From Polytrichum commune (lineage: Eukaryota > Streptophyta > Polytrichopsida > Polytrichales > Polytrichaceae), in the NCBI GenBank assembly GCA_950295325.1, contig OX485808.1:42490527-42554526 (forward strand): a DNA stretch of 64,000 bases. The letters run 5' to 3'. The notes under the pieces were generated by a model that was not told where the DNA came from, made no database searches, and was given only the letters and a program-made list of their open reading frames with translations. Below, piece by piece: positions 25,791 to 38,287 of this stretch; the stretch's first letter is position 1; every line of letters starts with the position of its first letter. The position numbers were made by a program, and so were the translations under genes.

Positions 25791-25906
25791 TTTATATTGA
25801 GAACATTCATTCCCTAGGGTTTCAGGATATAAGAGGAGTGACATAAAGGAGGTTGATATTATAGAAGTTAGAGTGTGCAAAACTACCACCAAAAGAAGTT
25901 TTGCAC

Positions 25907-25946
25907 ACCAAATATTGATGGTTTCCAAACATCAATATTTGTGTGA
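25907..25946. repeat. Short perfect-but-one hairpin
   Basis: The arms CACACCAAATATTGATG and CATCAATATTTGTGTG pair over 16 bp with one bulged C and a 9-nt loop. It sits between two direct copies of gcaaaactaccaccaaaag (near 25876 and 26103). Could be a precursor-like hairpin or a cruciform remnant; no evidence of a mature small RNA. Confidence 0.6.
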
Positions 25947-27017
25947 CAGAAGTTTGTTCAATAGTTTCCCACCAATATGCAAATCAAAACGATTGACTGT
26001 CCTCAAAATGTGCAAAAGTACACCGTTGTTTTGAGATCAACGTCCTAAAATTCAAGCAACCTTCAAATGGTCACAACCTTCCAATACAACTCAAAATTGA
26101 GCAAAACTACCACCAAAAGAAGCGCAATTCGAAAGCTTTCCAACAATATGCAAATCAAGCGATCTCATAAATATTGAGTTCAAAATGCTAACAAATAAAT
26201 TTTGCACCTTGGTTGAGGGTTTAGGTGAAAAACTGATGCGAAAGAGACATAATTCGATGAGTCTCTTTGATTAGGTTTTGAGATAGAGAAAATGGTTCCG
26301 TCAATTCCCATGTTTTAACATCATTTTACATTAAAAAAAACCTTCTTTAATCCACACTTCTTTAATCCGTATGTGGCAGTTCCATAAATTCCATATCAAC
26401 TATGTACTCATACATATGTGGGGCCCACCACATACACGATTCTTACCTCTATAATACGACATTTCGAGTAACAATGTCATAACAATGTCACAGTCATATC
26501 ATAGAAGTAAAAATCTTGACTAGGAAGTCCAGTTTACAAAATTTGTGTCATTCTATCGAGATTGTATTATTAAAGAGAGGCAGGACCTGTAACTACAAGA
26601 TGCACCTCCCTTGAGCCTTGGAGGTTTGTGGTCGCCAAGGGTATGGGACAATTGAATCGCAACGACTGAATCACCATGGAGACTTGGGGGTGGATCTGCC
26701 ACCGCATTGCATGCGTGCCTGCAAAAAGTCTGGTAATCAATTGTCTGGAGGGGCAATTGAGGGTGCACCCTTTTGCAGCGGGATCCGCAGGGAGGTGCTT
26801 GCACATGGCTGCAACGGTCTCCACAGTTGGAGAGGCGGGCGGAGGAGGAGGAAAAGAGACTCGCCCCATGTGGAAACACATTCACGAGCACCATGAGCAC
26901 GATGAAATTCAAGTGCGGGTGTATAAATAATGCAAGCCACCGTAGCTGTGGATCTATCTGCTTGTCTTGTCTCCCTTTCTGCAGAGATTTGTAAGCTGGC
27001 TCTGATTGCGCTTTTGT

Positions 27018-27060
27018 TCTCTCTCTCTCTCTCACTCTCTCACTCTCTCTCCCTCTCTCT
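27018..27060. repeat. Imperfect (CT)n microsatellite
   Basis: CT run interrupted by A and C substitutions. Confidence 0.9.
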
Positions 27061-29605
27061 TTTCCTTTCCTGCTTTAAATTCAATGTGTTCATGAGCGTC
27101 GTTGGCATCATGACTCGGCCTGGTATAATTGTTGTGATCATTAGATCAACATGGCAGTTGCTATGGTGACTGCGATATCAAGACCACGACGAAGAAGATA
27201 AGTTAAGTTAGCTCAACGAGATTGCTCGTGGTCACGCACACTGAGATTCTACGACGACATGTGTTTGTGCAATTCGATCACACCTGGGGCCTGATGCATG
27301 CAATCGGCCACTTGAGCATATCGTTTGCTGCTGCGATTTGTACTTAGTTTGTGCTGAATCTCGTTTCGCTGACCTCCAATCATTACACTGTTTATGGTGT
27401 TAAATACTGTGGGCTACACTATATATGAGGACACTGACACTGAAAACGTTGGCATGGGTGCACACTGTAAATATAAAACATCACACGTTTACATTGTCGA
27501 TTCATAGTATTTCAATTAGATGGAAAATAGTGTGTAATTTGAGAGACTTCCAGCAAAGTAAGATCCAATTCATACACCGTTTTACATGGACGGGTTTCGA
27601 ATCTGAAATAGGAGCACTTGACTAACTTCCAAAATTAGGTTTCCATCAAATTCATGACTTCCTTGAGTTTCTCCTTAGTAAATGCTATTTTGTAGAAAAT
27701 AACATTTGCGTGAATTCTGGATATGTGGAGAGATTGATGCAAAAACAATTCCCTCAAGTATAAGATTCCATACTATTTTAATGCGTGATGGTATATATTG
27801 TAGGCCACACTATAAAATGTTCAAGGGTAAATCAAACAGTAGGTGTGCCCTCAACAATTCCCAATAGCAATGTATCGATATTTGAGCATAAATTGATTGT
27901 GCGTAAATGAGGTAGATGTATCTAATTAGGTTACTTTTCATAATTGAACACATGGATTTGAGTGGTATGTGGTAAGGCGTGGCTCCAAGAACATACCAAA
28001 AAGACATGTGTTTCAAAGATTGGACTATGTGCTCAAAATACGACAACGATTCTACATTGAAAAATCAACATAATTGGGTGGGTTGGGGGAGGGGGGGGGG
28101 ACATGACCTTTCAATGAGCATGAGAATCTTGGCTTTGAAAATAAATAAGATATTCATATGAGCTCCGAAAATTATGAGGGAAATGGCTACGAACTTGATT
28201 AAGATTTGCTAATCATCTTGTACTAATCGGGTGTTTCAAATTCCAAAAGAAGTGGGCTAGTCAAAAAAAGTAACCATTTTTAGACCCATTTTAGCCAAGA
28301 TGGTAGTAGTCCATCCTACCATGGCAAAATAGTTGTAGCTTCAAGAGGGGCACGTCTTTAGAACATGGTTTGAAGATGCTAAAATCTTTCATAGAAGCAC
28401 TATTTCGGATATGATTTTGCATTATAAGCATTTTCGATGTTAAAACCTTCAAAACAAAATTCTTTTTTCGGAGTAAAAAAAATTATACAGGGGGTTTGGA
28501 TGGTGACCCACGCATGTTTCAATAAAATTGTTCCTAGTTATCTAAAGAAATGATGCGTAAAAGGTGTAAACACAAAATGGTGACAAATGGATTCCTCTCA
28601 AATGCCCTCTTTCGAAGAATGTTGCTTCTCTTTGTAACACACCAAATTGTCTACCTATTCATGAAGCTTGGAAGCATTAGAAGTGACTAGTCAGAAACAA
28701 TTGTTATGAACTTGGGAAGAGTTGCCACCCAGTCCAAATGCTTGTCTTGTTTCTCTTGTTGCAGAGATTGCAAGCTGGCTGCTTCCTTGTAGTATAATAT
28801 TATTGTGAGTGAGTGCGGTTGGCATGGTGATTTTTTTTTTTTTCTCCTGATGAAATTGCATGCTATTAACAAAGTGACATGGCTGCTAAGAGGCATCCAG
28901 AGAAAGAAGATAAGTTAGGGTGAGTTTTCATGTAGGCCACTTGCCCACCAGATTCTAGTGTGAATGAGGACAAAGCCGTCCAAATGTGGAGGGTATCTGG
29001 TGGGATAGGGTTTGTATGTGCCAACTACGCTAAATATGTAGGTCGCTCAACAATCCCTAGGCCATGCCACTTGAGCTACTAACCTGTGCAGGTTCTAATT
29101 AAATAGTAGTAAAGGGACTCTGTACGAAGTGGTGGTGTTCATCTACAAAGAGTCATGTTGTTTGTAATTTTGTGTTGTGGATCATTTGATGAACGCAGAA
29201 GCGAAAGTTGAATTGAAAATCTAGTCCATGTTAGAAACATTTCTGATCTCCACACCAACACTTTTAAAAAAAAAATGATCATGTCCAGATAATACTTGTG
29301 CCCTAATCTTATAAATAAATAAATAAATATACTCAACTTTGCACTATGTAATTGCACATGCATGCTTCAAGTTGGAGACCAATTTTGTGGACTACATAAC
29401 CAGTGAGAGGAGAACGAATGCTGAGTTGCAGTAGCATCGAGACATTCACACATTCGAGGTGGTTATGGGACAACACCAGTCTGCTTGTGGATAAAAGCCG
29501 GACATTGTAAATGAAATGCTCTTTGTGTGGATAGAAAAGCACATGATGGAAGTTCTTGGAAGTGCTCTTCACACTACTAAGTTTTTTGAGAATTAATGTC
29601 CCACT

Positions 29606-30439
29606 TTGTAACATTAGTTGGATTGTGTAGGATTTAGACAAGAGAAGTCTCAAACGTCCACTTCAAGACATTGCTGAGACGTTGTTTGAGACATTAAGTC
29701 TTGAATATTCTAGTAGTATCACTTGGATGAGGAACCGGTTATAGCTTTAATATAAAATCAGAAGGATTTGCACAGTGGCCTAGAACATACGAATGCATTT
29801 GTTTAACACTAAATTTACGACAAGTCTCTGTCATGCACAGTGTAAGGACTTCTGCAGTTCTGAGATCCGGAGGCATCTTTGTCAGTTGGTTTCAATTGTG
29901 CAAAAGAAATGCTGCTACCACATCTGACCAATTATCGCATCGTGAAAGGAAGATATTGGTCTGGAAGAAGTAAGCTGGTCCAGGACATGTGCGATTGACC
30001 CAGGTTTAAGTTGATCGATTGCAGTGGTACTTCTTGAGTGTTTGAATATGCGAAAGAAGAGCTCAACTCCCCAAAGATCAGCAAGAAGGCCGAATAGCTG
30101 TGGCCGCTGCTGACAAGATGACCTTCACTCAATTTTGACTCCCTTTTGTGATATTTGTTGAAATAGATACAGCAATCTTGCTTTAGCTCATTCTGCAATT
30201 ACTTGTCTGACTGATGTTGGTTAGAACCGGTAAACAGGTGAATGCGTGGTATCGTTAATTGACGTCAATAATAATATCATGGAACCTACCCCTGGGTATC
30301 AAAATTGGAATTTCAGCAAATGTTGATATTTGGTGGGTATCTCAAGGTGAGTGAATCTTTGTATCCCCAAGTTAATATTTGGGTCAATACTCTGCTAAAC
30401 CTTTTATTGGCACAAGGCCAATTTTACTTAAGGTATGAA
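29606..30439. other. Intergenic DNA, nothing recognised
   Basis: No gene or bounded repeat could be supported. Confidence 0.4.
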
Positions 30440-30910
30440 GGGCCGCTTCACACTATTGCCGAAGGTCGAGAGGCCGTTGATTTCCACCAATCAAGTTGCA
30501 AGAAACCAAGAGTCTAGTCTCTTGACCCTTCACACTAAGGCCAAAGTCCAAAGGCCGTCCCAATTTAAAATGCTCATTTATGACGAAGGCGACGGACTCT
30601 CGAAGGAAGTTTGGGTCGGACAGGAATGGAAACCCAAACTATGGTCGAGAGGCCGTTGGTTCTTTTCCATTAAAAAATCAATCATTGACAAGATTTTGGA
30701 CGTTAAATTAGAGGGGTTGTTTTAAGCAAGGAATAAAGTGGAATGCTCCTTTGGGTTTGGCCTTTGGAGGCTTCACACTATGCCTGGCCAAAGGCTCCGC
30801 TTACTATATTTTATTGGCTATTTTCAGCCCATTTCTTTGAACTCTCAACAAAGTTTGGCCACTCAATCCCACGGCCTCTCAACTTGGACGGCCATAGTGT
30901 GAAGCGGCCC
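30440..30910. mobile_element. TIR element, 471 bp (GGGCCGCTTCACACTAT termini)
   Basis: Starts GGGCCGCTTCACACTATTG and ends CCATAGTGTGAAGCGGCCC. Inverted similarity continues inward (GAGAGGCCGT on both sides). Internal TTCACACTA blocks at about 30517 and 30770 suggest nested or rearranged ends of the same family. taagg occurs directly right of the element and a few bases left of it, so the target duplication is not settled; PIF/Harbinger-like termini are possible. No transposase. Confidence 0.8.
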
Positions 30911-32059
30911 TAAGGCTTTTGCATGGTGTATAGGCCTGCACGTTATTCATTAAAAAAATAACCTCAAACACTCATACCCTACTGGTATCGAATATGCGAA
31001 ATCCTCATTATAGATACCTGAATGGTGTCAAAAGAAATGGTTAGAAGCTCGTTATGCTCGATAAACTGGGTTCAGAAAACTGGTGATCAGTATCCTAGCT
31101 ACACAAAACCAGGTGTAACTTCATGCAAATTCAAAATCCTGAAGTTAATTAGATGAGTGTGGACAGATCAGCAGTTGCTGCAAATGGTTTAGAGGCAGTT
31201 CCCACTCAACTTGCCCGACTGTGGTTAGTCTTCCCCTTCACTAAATGTGGCTATGAATGATCTAATTGTGTGCCACCTACATTGGCCAACAAAGGAGTTC
31301 AACATGTCTCCAACCACTCGTAGTCAAATCTGCCAGAAAATGCATATTTGACTTGAAATGGCCGGTTGCAGGGCGGTTGTGGCGGACAAGATTTTTCTTA
31401 GTGGTGAGGGATTGGAATTAATAATGTCTCGCTTTCTTCTCTGCAAGCTCACGGATCAAACTCTACTAGTTCTGGCCTCCCCTCTTCCGGATTTACTTCT
31501 TGTGGTTAACATTGGGATTGATTGTGCTTGGGTAAGGGTGGGCAAGATCATTCGATTCGGAAGCAATGATATCAGCGATTTGTATTGATAGCTGTTGTGC
31601 ATTCCAAGTAAGTAGGGATTGAATTAGGTTTCAAAGTGTGCGACTGCTGTTTACTGATTAAGTAGTGGATTAACGGCCCTGCCATATATTTGCAACCTCA
31701 CAATAAATTCTGGACTCATCAGAACTCAACTTTTTCTAAGTAGGACTTTGAGGAATCTCCACGGTGAGCCGTTGGACGGGCCTGCTAACTAATGTGCCGA
31801 GTTGATTATTGGAGTGTTCTGTTCAACTCGATCCTTTTCAGAGAGATTGAGAGCACGTTGATTTTGAGGCCAAACTTTCATACTTTTTTGCATCTACCTT
31901 GTCTCGACTGACCAGATTTAATGATCCTTCACAACTTATAAGATGACATTCAGGGATATAGAAAAGACATGTCTCGGTCGAGTATATCAGAAATCAGTCA
32001 ATAATAATCACATTACAATCTGGTGTCGAATGGGCAGTAGTGTGCTCAAACATCAAGTT
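30911..32059. other. Intergenic DNA, nothing recognised
   Basis: One 76-codon frame (31358-31588) is hydrophobic but has no known motif and no splice or promoter context; not called. Confidence 0.4.
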
Positions 32060-32990
32060 TGTGAATTCACAAAAAATAATAGCCAAGTGACCAAATTACT
32101 GCTTCGGTAAGATGAATTCACAGAAGTGCAAACTCAATTTCATGAATCTCCAAACCAACTTAGCAATAGGTTATGCCAGATTTATTGGAAGCATGAACCG
32201 AGTTCACTATACAGACAACCAATTTAACTTGAACTTTCAACCAATTTCACTACATGTTGTGAACGATTTCATGATTTGGTACACATATTCACAACTTCAC
32301 AAAATTAAATTTCATGAACTGTATAATTTTATTTCACTGAGAATGGTACATCATGTATAAGATCCTCCTCATACAAAGATAAGGTTTGGAGGCTCTCACT
32401 AACAAGTGGATGCTGCAACAACCAGACGTCGCACTCCAAACACGTTTTGCGCTTTGCTCATGCAATGAACACTCTTCCCACAATCAATTCCACACCCACA
32501 CTACGCTCTCAAATCCACGAGATTACGCACTCCAACTACATTGGGTTTGTGTTGCTTGCTTCAATGTACAGTAATGAAAGACCAAAGAACAAGCAATGTC
32601 AAGACTAGAGGATTCCAAGTAAATACATAACAAAGAGGAACCAATGAACAAAGACAAGGCATAGAATGCCAAACAAAGAAGCAAGAAGTTGAGAATACAA
32701 AAATCACCAAATGCAAAATCCTTTATGAAATTGGTTTGAAAGATTCATGAAGTTGCTCGAGGTAAAGGTCTGCTCTCATGAAACTGAGGTGTGCCACATG
32801 TCAAGTCAATTTAAAAGAATCATGAACTAAATTAGAAGGCTCGTGAATTTAGTAAAACACTCTTGGTAACATTGGTTGGAAGTTACCTTGAAACCTTCAT
32901 GAAATTGAGTTTACACTTTTGTGAAGTCATCTTACCAAAGGAGTAAGATGCTCATTTGGCCTTTTAAAGTTTCATGATGTTGATTCGACA
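32060..32990. repeat. Diverged foldback, outer arms about 100 bp
   Basis: The segment around 32065-32170 is the imperfect reverse complement of 32870-32985. The best core is ggtaagatgaattcac...gcaaactcaatttcatgaa against ttcatgaaattgagtttaca...catcttacc. The interior is rich in ATTTCATGA words. Probably an old foldback or nested MITE. Confidence 0.6.
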
Positions 32991-33254
32991 GTCTCAAAAC
33001 TGTTCACCGAGAATTCCAAACGAACATCCATGTTGTACTTGTGATAGATACTTAACAAGAGGAAGATTCTTGTAATTTAAAGGAACAAGGGTGCCGTTGA
33101 GGAGCACTCGTGCCGCTTACATCATTACCGTTTATGAATTACACATCCAGTACAACAATACACAGTTTCTTCTTAACTGTCGGGTGTGGGCAGAACATTA
33201 TATAATGAGGATCAATTGTAGAACTTATGACTATCGGTATTTGTACACCTACTT

Positions 33255-33540
33255 AATACACTCTTAACTCCGTACCCGAAGTTATCATGCTTGTGGCAGC
33301 CAAAGTGCATGTGCTATTAAGGAGTTCTATAGTGTTAACACGAGTGCATGATAAAAGAGAATTAGTGTAGCATGTGATATTATGGAATAACACAAAGTCG
33401 ACAGTATAATGATGGTAATAAGTACAATGATGATAGTCTGATGTATGCAAGCGTGTGGTTTGATTTCTTTGGTGGTTTATTTTAATGTCAAAACTCATTG
33501 TATATGGGAGGAAAACATGACAACGAGGAGTGATAAAAGT
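33255..33540. repeat. Dispersed repeat, copy 2 (partner at 25518-25790)
   Basis: See copy 1; same order of words with about the same spacing. A TATC microsatellite lies just right of it (about 33597-33622). Confidence 0.8.
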
Positions 33541-34304
33541 TAGTAATAGATATATGCTCATTACATGTGATTAAAGTGGTTCAATGTCTAGCATATATCT
33601 ATCTAACTATCTATCTATCTATATTTGTGATTAATCTTTGTTATCTCATTTCAATAAAAAGTTTGAGTATATTGGAAAATCTTCAAGTTGTTTGGGGTGA
33701 GTGACTTGTGGACGGCTGTAGTTTTTCAACATGTAAAGTGTCTATTACTAACTTCACCGTTGCAAATCATAATACTATGTTAAATCTTGGTTGTAATCGT
33801 GGAGTGTGTGTTTAACACACTTGAAGCTAGAATTGTCAAAAAAAAATAACATGATAGACCAAAATAATTAGCTTCAATTAAGGTTTGATTTGTTGGGAGG
33901 GTTTATAAGAAGAGTAGAATATTTGGTGATCATTGGGTGGAGTATAGGGATTGAATTGGCTTGATGGACCATCCATCAAACATGGAGATTGATTTATGAT
34001 GGTATAAGAAAGGAACCAACAATAAGTGGACTTATGATCTTATGTACCATTTGATGTATTGCTCAATTTTACAAAAACAAACTTGTTGTTTGAGGTTTTT
34101 TAGAGTATGTTGCACATTCACATGGTCTTGGTTTTTAATGAAAGGTGCACCCCCCGGAAAGTTATCTCCCAGGATGGACATTCCCCCTAGTTCCCACATG
34201 ATTGGGTGAAAATATGCAGTTCACTTAGATACCTCCACTATAGTTGGGTGAACCATGATGGTAGGGTGCACTAGAAATCAAATGCTACGAAGGTCTCCTA
34301 TCCT
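33541..34304. other. Intergenic DNA up to the retroelement nest
   Basis: AT-rich, nothing recognised. The last five bases (ATCCT, 34300-34304) are the left target duplication of unit 1. Confidence 0.5.
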
Positions 34305-34895
34305 TGTGGGAGCCCAATATTCTACGGAAATACGGAAATACGGAAATACGGATTCATTTTCCGTATTTTACCCTGCTCATATAGGGATAATAGGGTCTCT
34401 TAGGTTAAAATTAATTATACTAGGAAATAAGGCGTTCTAAATCCGCCTCGCACGATAAAAATGACAAAAAGGGTATTATTACTGGTCCGGCAGATTGGAC
34501 TAGGGGGGACCGTTTGATCAATGGTCCGGACCGCTGGTCCGGACCTAGTAACGGTTACAACAGACTTATGACGGTTGGGGGAAAACCGTCGGAAAACGGT
34601 TGGCAACCGTTTTCCGTTAAACACTAACGGTAACATGGGAAGGAAGAGGGGGGGAGGATATTTAAGGGTCCCTTCCTTCTCCTCCCCACTTTTTGCAAGA
34701 AGAAAAAAATTGTTGAGAGAACGAGTGGTGAGGCTATTTTTTTTCGAGCTGCCAGCAATTGGATTACTGGGACTCCGTAATTTCTAGTCACTGGCAGTTG
34801 GTTTGCCGGGACTCCGTAGCAGTTGAGCGGAAGAGAGGGAATCCGGAGAGGAGAGAATTTCCGTGGTTAAGACCAAAGTTGGGAGAAGTAGGAAA

Positions 34896-36668
34896 ATGCC
34901 GGAAGCACGGGAAGAGGATCGGAGGGAACCCATCCCGGTTCTGCTCAAAGCCCTCATCCCTGCAATTCCGAGGGAGGACGGGGAGCTGTAGGAGCTAGCG
35001 GAGGATCTCCGGGTTATGGGTTGCGCGGGGTTGCTCGCCAAACCCTGGAACCTCCGAGCGGAAGATACCCTCCGAGAGTTCAAGTTTGAGAGAGGTAATT
35101 AGTGGCTAGGGACCAAGAGGAGGGATCTGGAGAGTTGGACTCCGGATGTTTGGAATAGGGTATACGGGTTTCCGAGGGGAATTGCAGAGGGATGGGCCGG
35201 CCGCCGCGATGGCCTGTTCGCCGGAAAGTTTAGAGGGGACGCGGACCCGAAGGACGGCTTCCACCTTGGGAACTGCCGGAACCTTAGAGAGCGGAGGGTA
35301 TTAGAGTTCCTCCTGCCCATCCTTAACCCGGACAAGCCTAAGCGGATTAGCCTTACCATGGCTAACACCCTGTTCGGTGCTATGTCCGGAGTCCGGCCCG
35401 TGAATTGGGGGCTGATAATTCAAGAAATAGTAGGGCGGGCCCTCCCCCATATAGGCCGGAAACCCTCCTTCCTCTCCCCCTTCATTCTGCACCTCTATCA
35501 ACATTTTGACTGCATCACGGCCGAGGAGGAAGACCTGCTGACGATCGCGGCGGACGAGGTCACCTACAAGCTCCATCCGGAAGCCGGAGACCTCGAGACA
35601 GAAACTTCCAGCGACCCCATCATTCCGGAAGCACCTCCCTCTTCACCCGGAAGCCCGCTGCCGACCCTCCAGAGGCCAATCTCTCTCCCCCCTCATCATC
35701 ATCCGGAACCCGAACCCAGCCGGGAGACCACTTGGCGGAATGTGGATCTCTCCGCTTGGGACTTTCCGGAAAATCCCTTCAAGCGGGTCCAGGAGGGGTT
35801 GGAGGATTTGCAGAACCAGTACTACCGGCTGGAACACATCGTCCGAGGAGCGAACCAGGCCCTGGACGACTGCGGACCCGGAAATATTCTCCGGGAATTG
35901 GCAAAGAGGGCGGACAGGAAGGAGCTCGAGCAAGCCAAGACGGAGAATGCTCACCTCACCGCACAGGTAGCGGCCATGACTCAGGAGCTGAGTCAGAAGA
36001 GCGAGGAGATCCGGAAGTACCACGCGGAGCAGGCAGTGGTCTTCAGTCGGATCCGGGAGTTGGTGGGGCATCCGGTAGAGATCGTCAACAAGGCGCATCT
36101 CTACGACCGGATGATGGAGTCCGGAGAACCAGCTTCCGCTAGGCAGACCCTCCCCATCCTCGTGAAATACTCACGGACGATGAAGGATCTCCTGGCGGAA
36201 ATCCAGAAGGTGGTTCCGCCAAGCGGAACACCCCGGCGGGTACTCTATCCGGGTCCGCCTGGGTCACCAACCGGAACCTTCTACGAGGTGGTTGGTGAAG
36301 TCGCCCTGGTCCCAAATCCGCCAACGTCTGCAGGACCTAGCCAGCAGGGAGGCGGCTCTCGGCCTGCTAGTTCCGGAAGAGCTCCGGAAAGGATCCGCTC
36401 TCCCCAGGTGAGGCAGAAGAGCACCGGGTCTGTTAGATCCGGACGAGGCCAGTCCCCTGTCCCGCGGACCTCGGATCAGTCCCGAACTCCGGACAAAGCT
36501 AGGACGCCGATAAGGCACCAGACTTCGGATCGAGAGGCAACTCCGAGTAGAGGTAAGGCCCCTATGACCCAAGCCTCGCCGTCATCTCCTCCGGACTGCC
36601 AAATGGTTAGCCCATTCCATCCGCCACCCTCAAGGGCGGCTTCCAATAGGGATCCACGGACTGCCTAG
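34896..36668 (+). pseudogene. Unit 1 ORF: coiled-coil, Pro/Ser/Arg-rich retroelement protein with two nonsense codons
   Basis: One frame from ATG 34896 to TAG 36668 (590 codons), broken by TAG at about 34989 (AAG in unit 2) and TAG at about 35099 (CAA in unit 2); the intact part starts at ATG 35358. N-terminal globular region (W-rich, VYGFP motif, then MANTLF.AMSG.RPVNWG) resembles, from memory, the plant 'putative transposon protein' family found in retroelements; this is inference. A coiled coil follows (about residues 300-400; ELAKRADRKELEQAKTENA), then a Pro/Ser/Arg tail with RTPD repeats. Past the last stop the frame stays open to TGA at 36952 with similarity to unit 2, so the full protein was probably near 680 residues. 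No zinc knuckle, protease, RT or integrase motif. Confidence 0.75.
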
Positions 36669-37109
36669 ATCTCGGGCGGACAGAATCCGGAACAACGCAC
36701 CGGAAGCGATCCTTCCCCGATCCGGAGCGTCCAGAAAGGAAGTACAGTTTCCGGAACACCAAGTTCCGGAACACCGCGGACCGAAGGAATAGCAGACTCG
36801 GAGGATGAGATCGCCCTTCTCCGAACATTAGGAGGATGCTTACACGGCTACAGAAGGCCTCGCTGGGAGAGGACTCATCCGCCGTCAGTGGACTCAGCAG
36901 CCATTCGAAAGAGGGAGCAGCTCAGAAGAAACGCCGCTCTTCTTAGCTTATGATGGTAGTTAGATTAGTTAGGCAGAATAGAGGTAGGAAGATAGGACTT
37001 AGGAATTTTTGAAAATGAGGAATAAAATTCTCCCTTGGATTTTGTCAGCGGAAAATCCGGATTTTGATCCGGGAAATCCGGGAGGACGGAAACAGTTAGG
37101 ATTTTCTTA

Positions 37110-37136
37110 GCGGCGGCCGCCTGGGCCGCCGCCCTC
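37110..37136 (+). other. GC-rich hairpin in the unit 3' region
   Basis: GCGGCGGC...GGGCCGCCGC can form a short, very stable stem. Unit 2 keeps the same feature with changes (56634-56660, GGGCGGGCGCC...GGCCGCCACC). It lies between the ORF and the second TATA-like box. Confidence 0.6.
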
Positions 37137-37157
37137 AGTTTAAGGATTTTGGGGCCT

Positions 37158-37234
37158 CTACTTAAGGCTGAATAAGGAGTTGGAGAAGGGTTCCTTCTCC
37201 ATTGTTGTATCTTGATTGCTCCTACTCTAATAAA
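37158..37234 (+). promoter_or_regulatory. TATA-like box followed by AATAAA, unit 1 (probable U3/R boundary)
   Basis: tacttaagg at 37158 and AATAAA at 37229 are about 70 bp apart; the same pair occurs in unit 2 (near 56679 and 56750). This tight TATA-R-polyadenylation order is what an LTR has at U3/R/U5. It would place the ORF inside U3 and the structured modules in U5. Confidence 0.5.
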
Positions 37235-37251
37235 CTCTTTGATCTCTCTAT

Positions 37252-37530
37252 TGAAGGATTCAATAGGAGTAGAGAAAAGATTGCACAAACATTCATACAT
37301 ACACAAAGGCATATGAACAATGCTTGGAGTGAGATAGTTTTGCTCACCCCCGGCCTTGTCTTTTATTCATAAGTTTAGGTTACATTGTGCGGCCAACCCT
37401 AACTTCGGCGGCCAACCCTAAACCGAGAGTTGACTTCTCGGTTTTCGTTGACTCTTTATTTACCAATGCAACATTTGACCAAGAGCAACATTAAGGCTTT
37501 CTTTCTCCATTCAAAGTCTTTCCTTCTACA
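37252..37530 (-). repeat. Copia 3' LTR (279 bp)
   Basis: Direct copy of 41399-41693. Ends in TG/CA. The element is in minus orientation, so the left LTR is the 3' one. Confidence 0.9.
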
Positions 37531-38284
37531 CTCCTACTTTGCGAATTGTCAAAGACTTCTAAGCCCATTGCCCTACTTAATGAATGATATATATCCTTTG
37601 CTAATGTTTTTGTTAGTACATCCGCTATCATATGCTCCGTAGGACAATAACTCAAACATATATCTTCCGTCTCTAATTTCTCCCTAATAAAATGGTGTTG
37701 GATGTCGATGTGTTTGGTGCGGGAGTAATGCACGGAATTCTTAGCAAGTTGTATGCAATCTTGGTTATCACACATGATGGATGTGGCTCCTTCTTGCACA
37801 TATCCCACGTCCGCCAATAGTTGTCATAGCCAAATATCCACTTTTGTACATTGGCTAGTAGCCATGTATTCCGCCTCCGTTGTGGACAATGCAATGGTGG
37901 GTTGTTTCTTGCATTTCCACGAAATGGCTCCACGGCCCACAAGAAATACATACCCCGTCGTAGACCGTCGGTCATTGGTGTCGCCCGCCCAATCCGCATT
38001 GCAAAATCCGCAAATGCGAGGTCCGGCCGTGTGCCCACCATGGCATACATGAGAGATCCCACCGCCGCTTTGTACGGCACCCCTTCCATCTCCATTTGCA
38101 CATTGCCAAATTCCTCATCCGAAAGTTTTAACAACTTGGAATTTGCATCCGATGGGGTTGCCACCGGTTTGCAATCTTCCATGTTGAAACGCCTCAACAC
38201 CTCCTTGATGTAGCTTGTTTGGCTCATGGTGATGGTGTGGGTCATTCTATCCCTTTGAAATTGCATACCTAAACAATAATTCAA
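37531..38284 (-). pseudogene. Copia RT C-terminal end and RNase H, rearranged
   Basis: Begins with the post-RT motif ELNYCLGMQ and continues to RPDLAFA. A deletion then fuses this, in another frame, to the RNase H core (ADWAGDTNDRRSTTGY, ALSTTEAEYMA). After a further stop and frame change comes the C-terminal part (MCDNQDCIQLAKN, RTKHIDIQHHFIREK, ADVLTK). The catalytic palm is absent. Not functional. Confidence 0.85.
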
Positions 38285-38287
38285 CTC

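Larger units (their letters stand above)
22030..29605. repeat. Mosaic of diverged duplicated blocks
   Basis: Pairs seen by eye: 22030-22190 with 28003-28190 (acatgtgtt...gattg.acta.gtgctca; gatattcata.gagctcc); 22248-22500 with 23640-23895 (ccatttaacacc, tagtgatgacacctaac, ccatctccatgaaggcaactaa); 23380-23585 with 29370-29605 (cagtctgct.ctgga.aaaa, gtgctct.cac); 26940-27215 with 28715-28925 (tgcttgtcttgt, gcagagatt, gaagaagataagtta). All are direct repeats, moderately diverged. They may be scattered parts of one ancient element. No coding domain was recognised in any block. Confidence 0.65.

Noticed and set aside
26553-27035. 160-codon minus-strand frame overlapping other frames on both strands
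   Set aside because: Several long frames overlap here on both strands, which points to composition; it runs into a CT microsatellite and has no motif.
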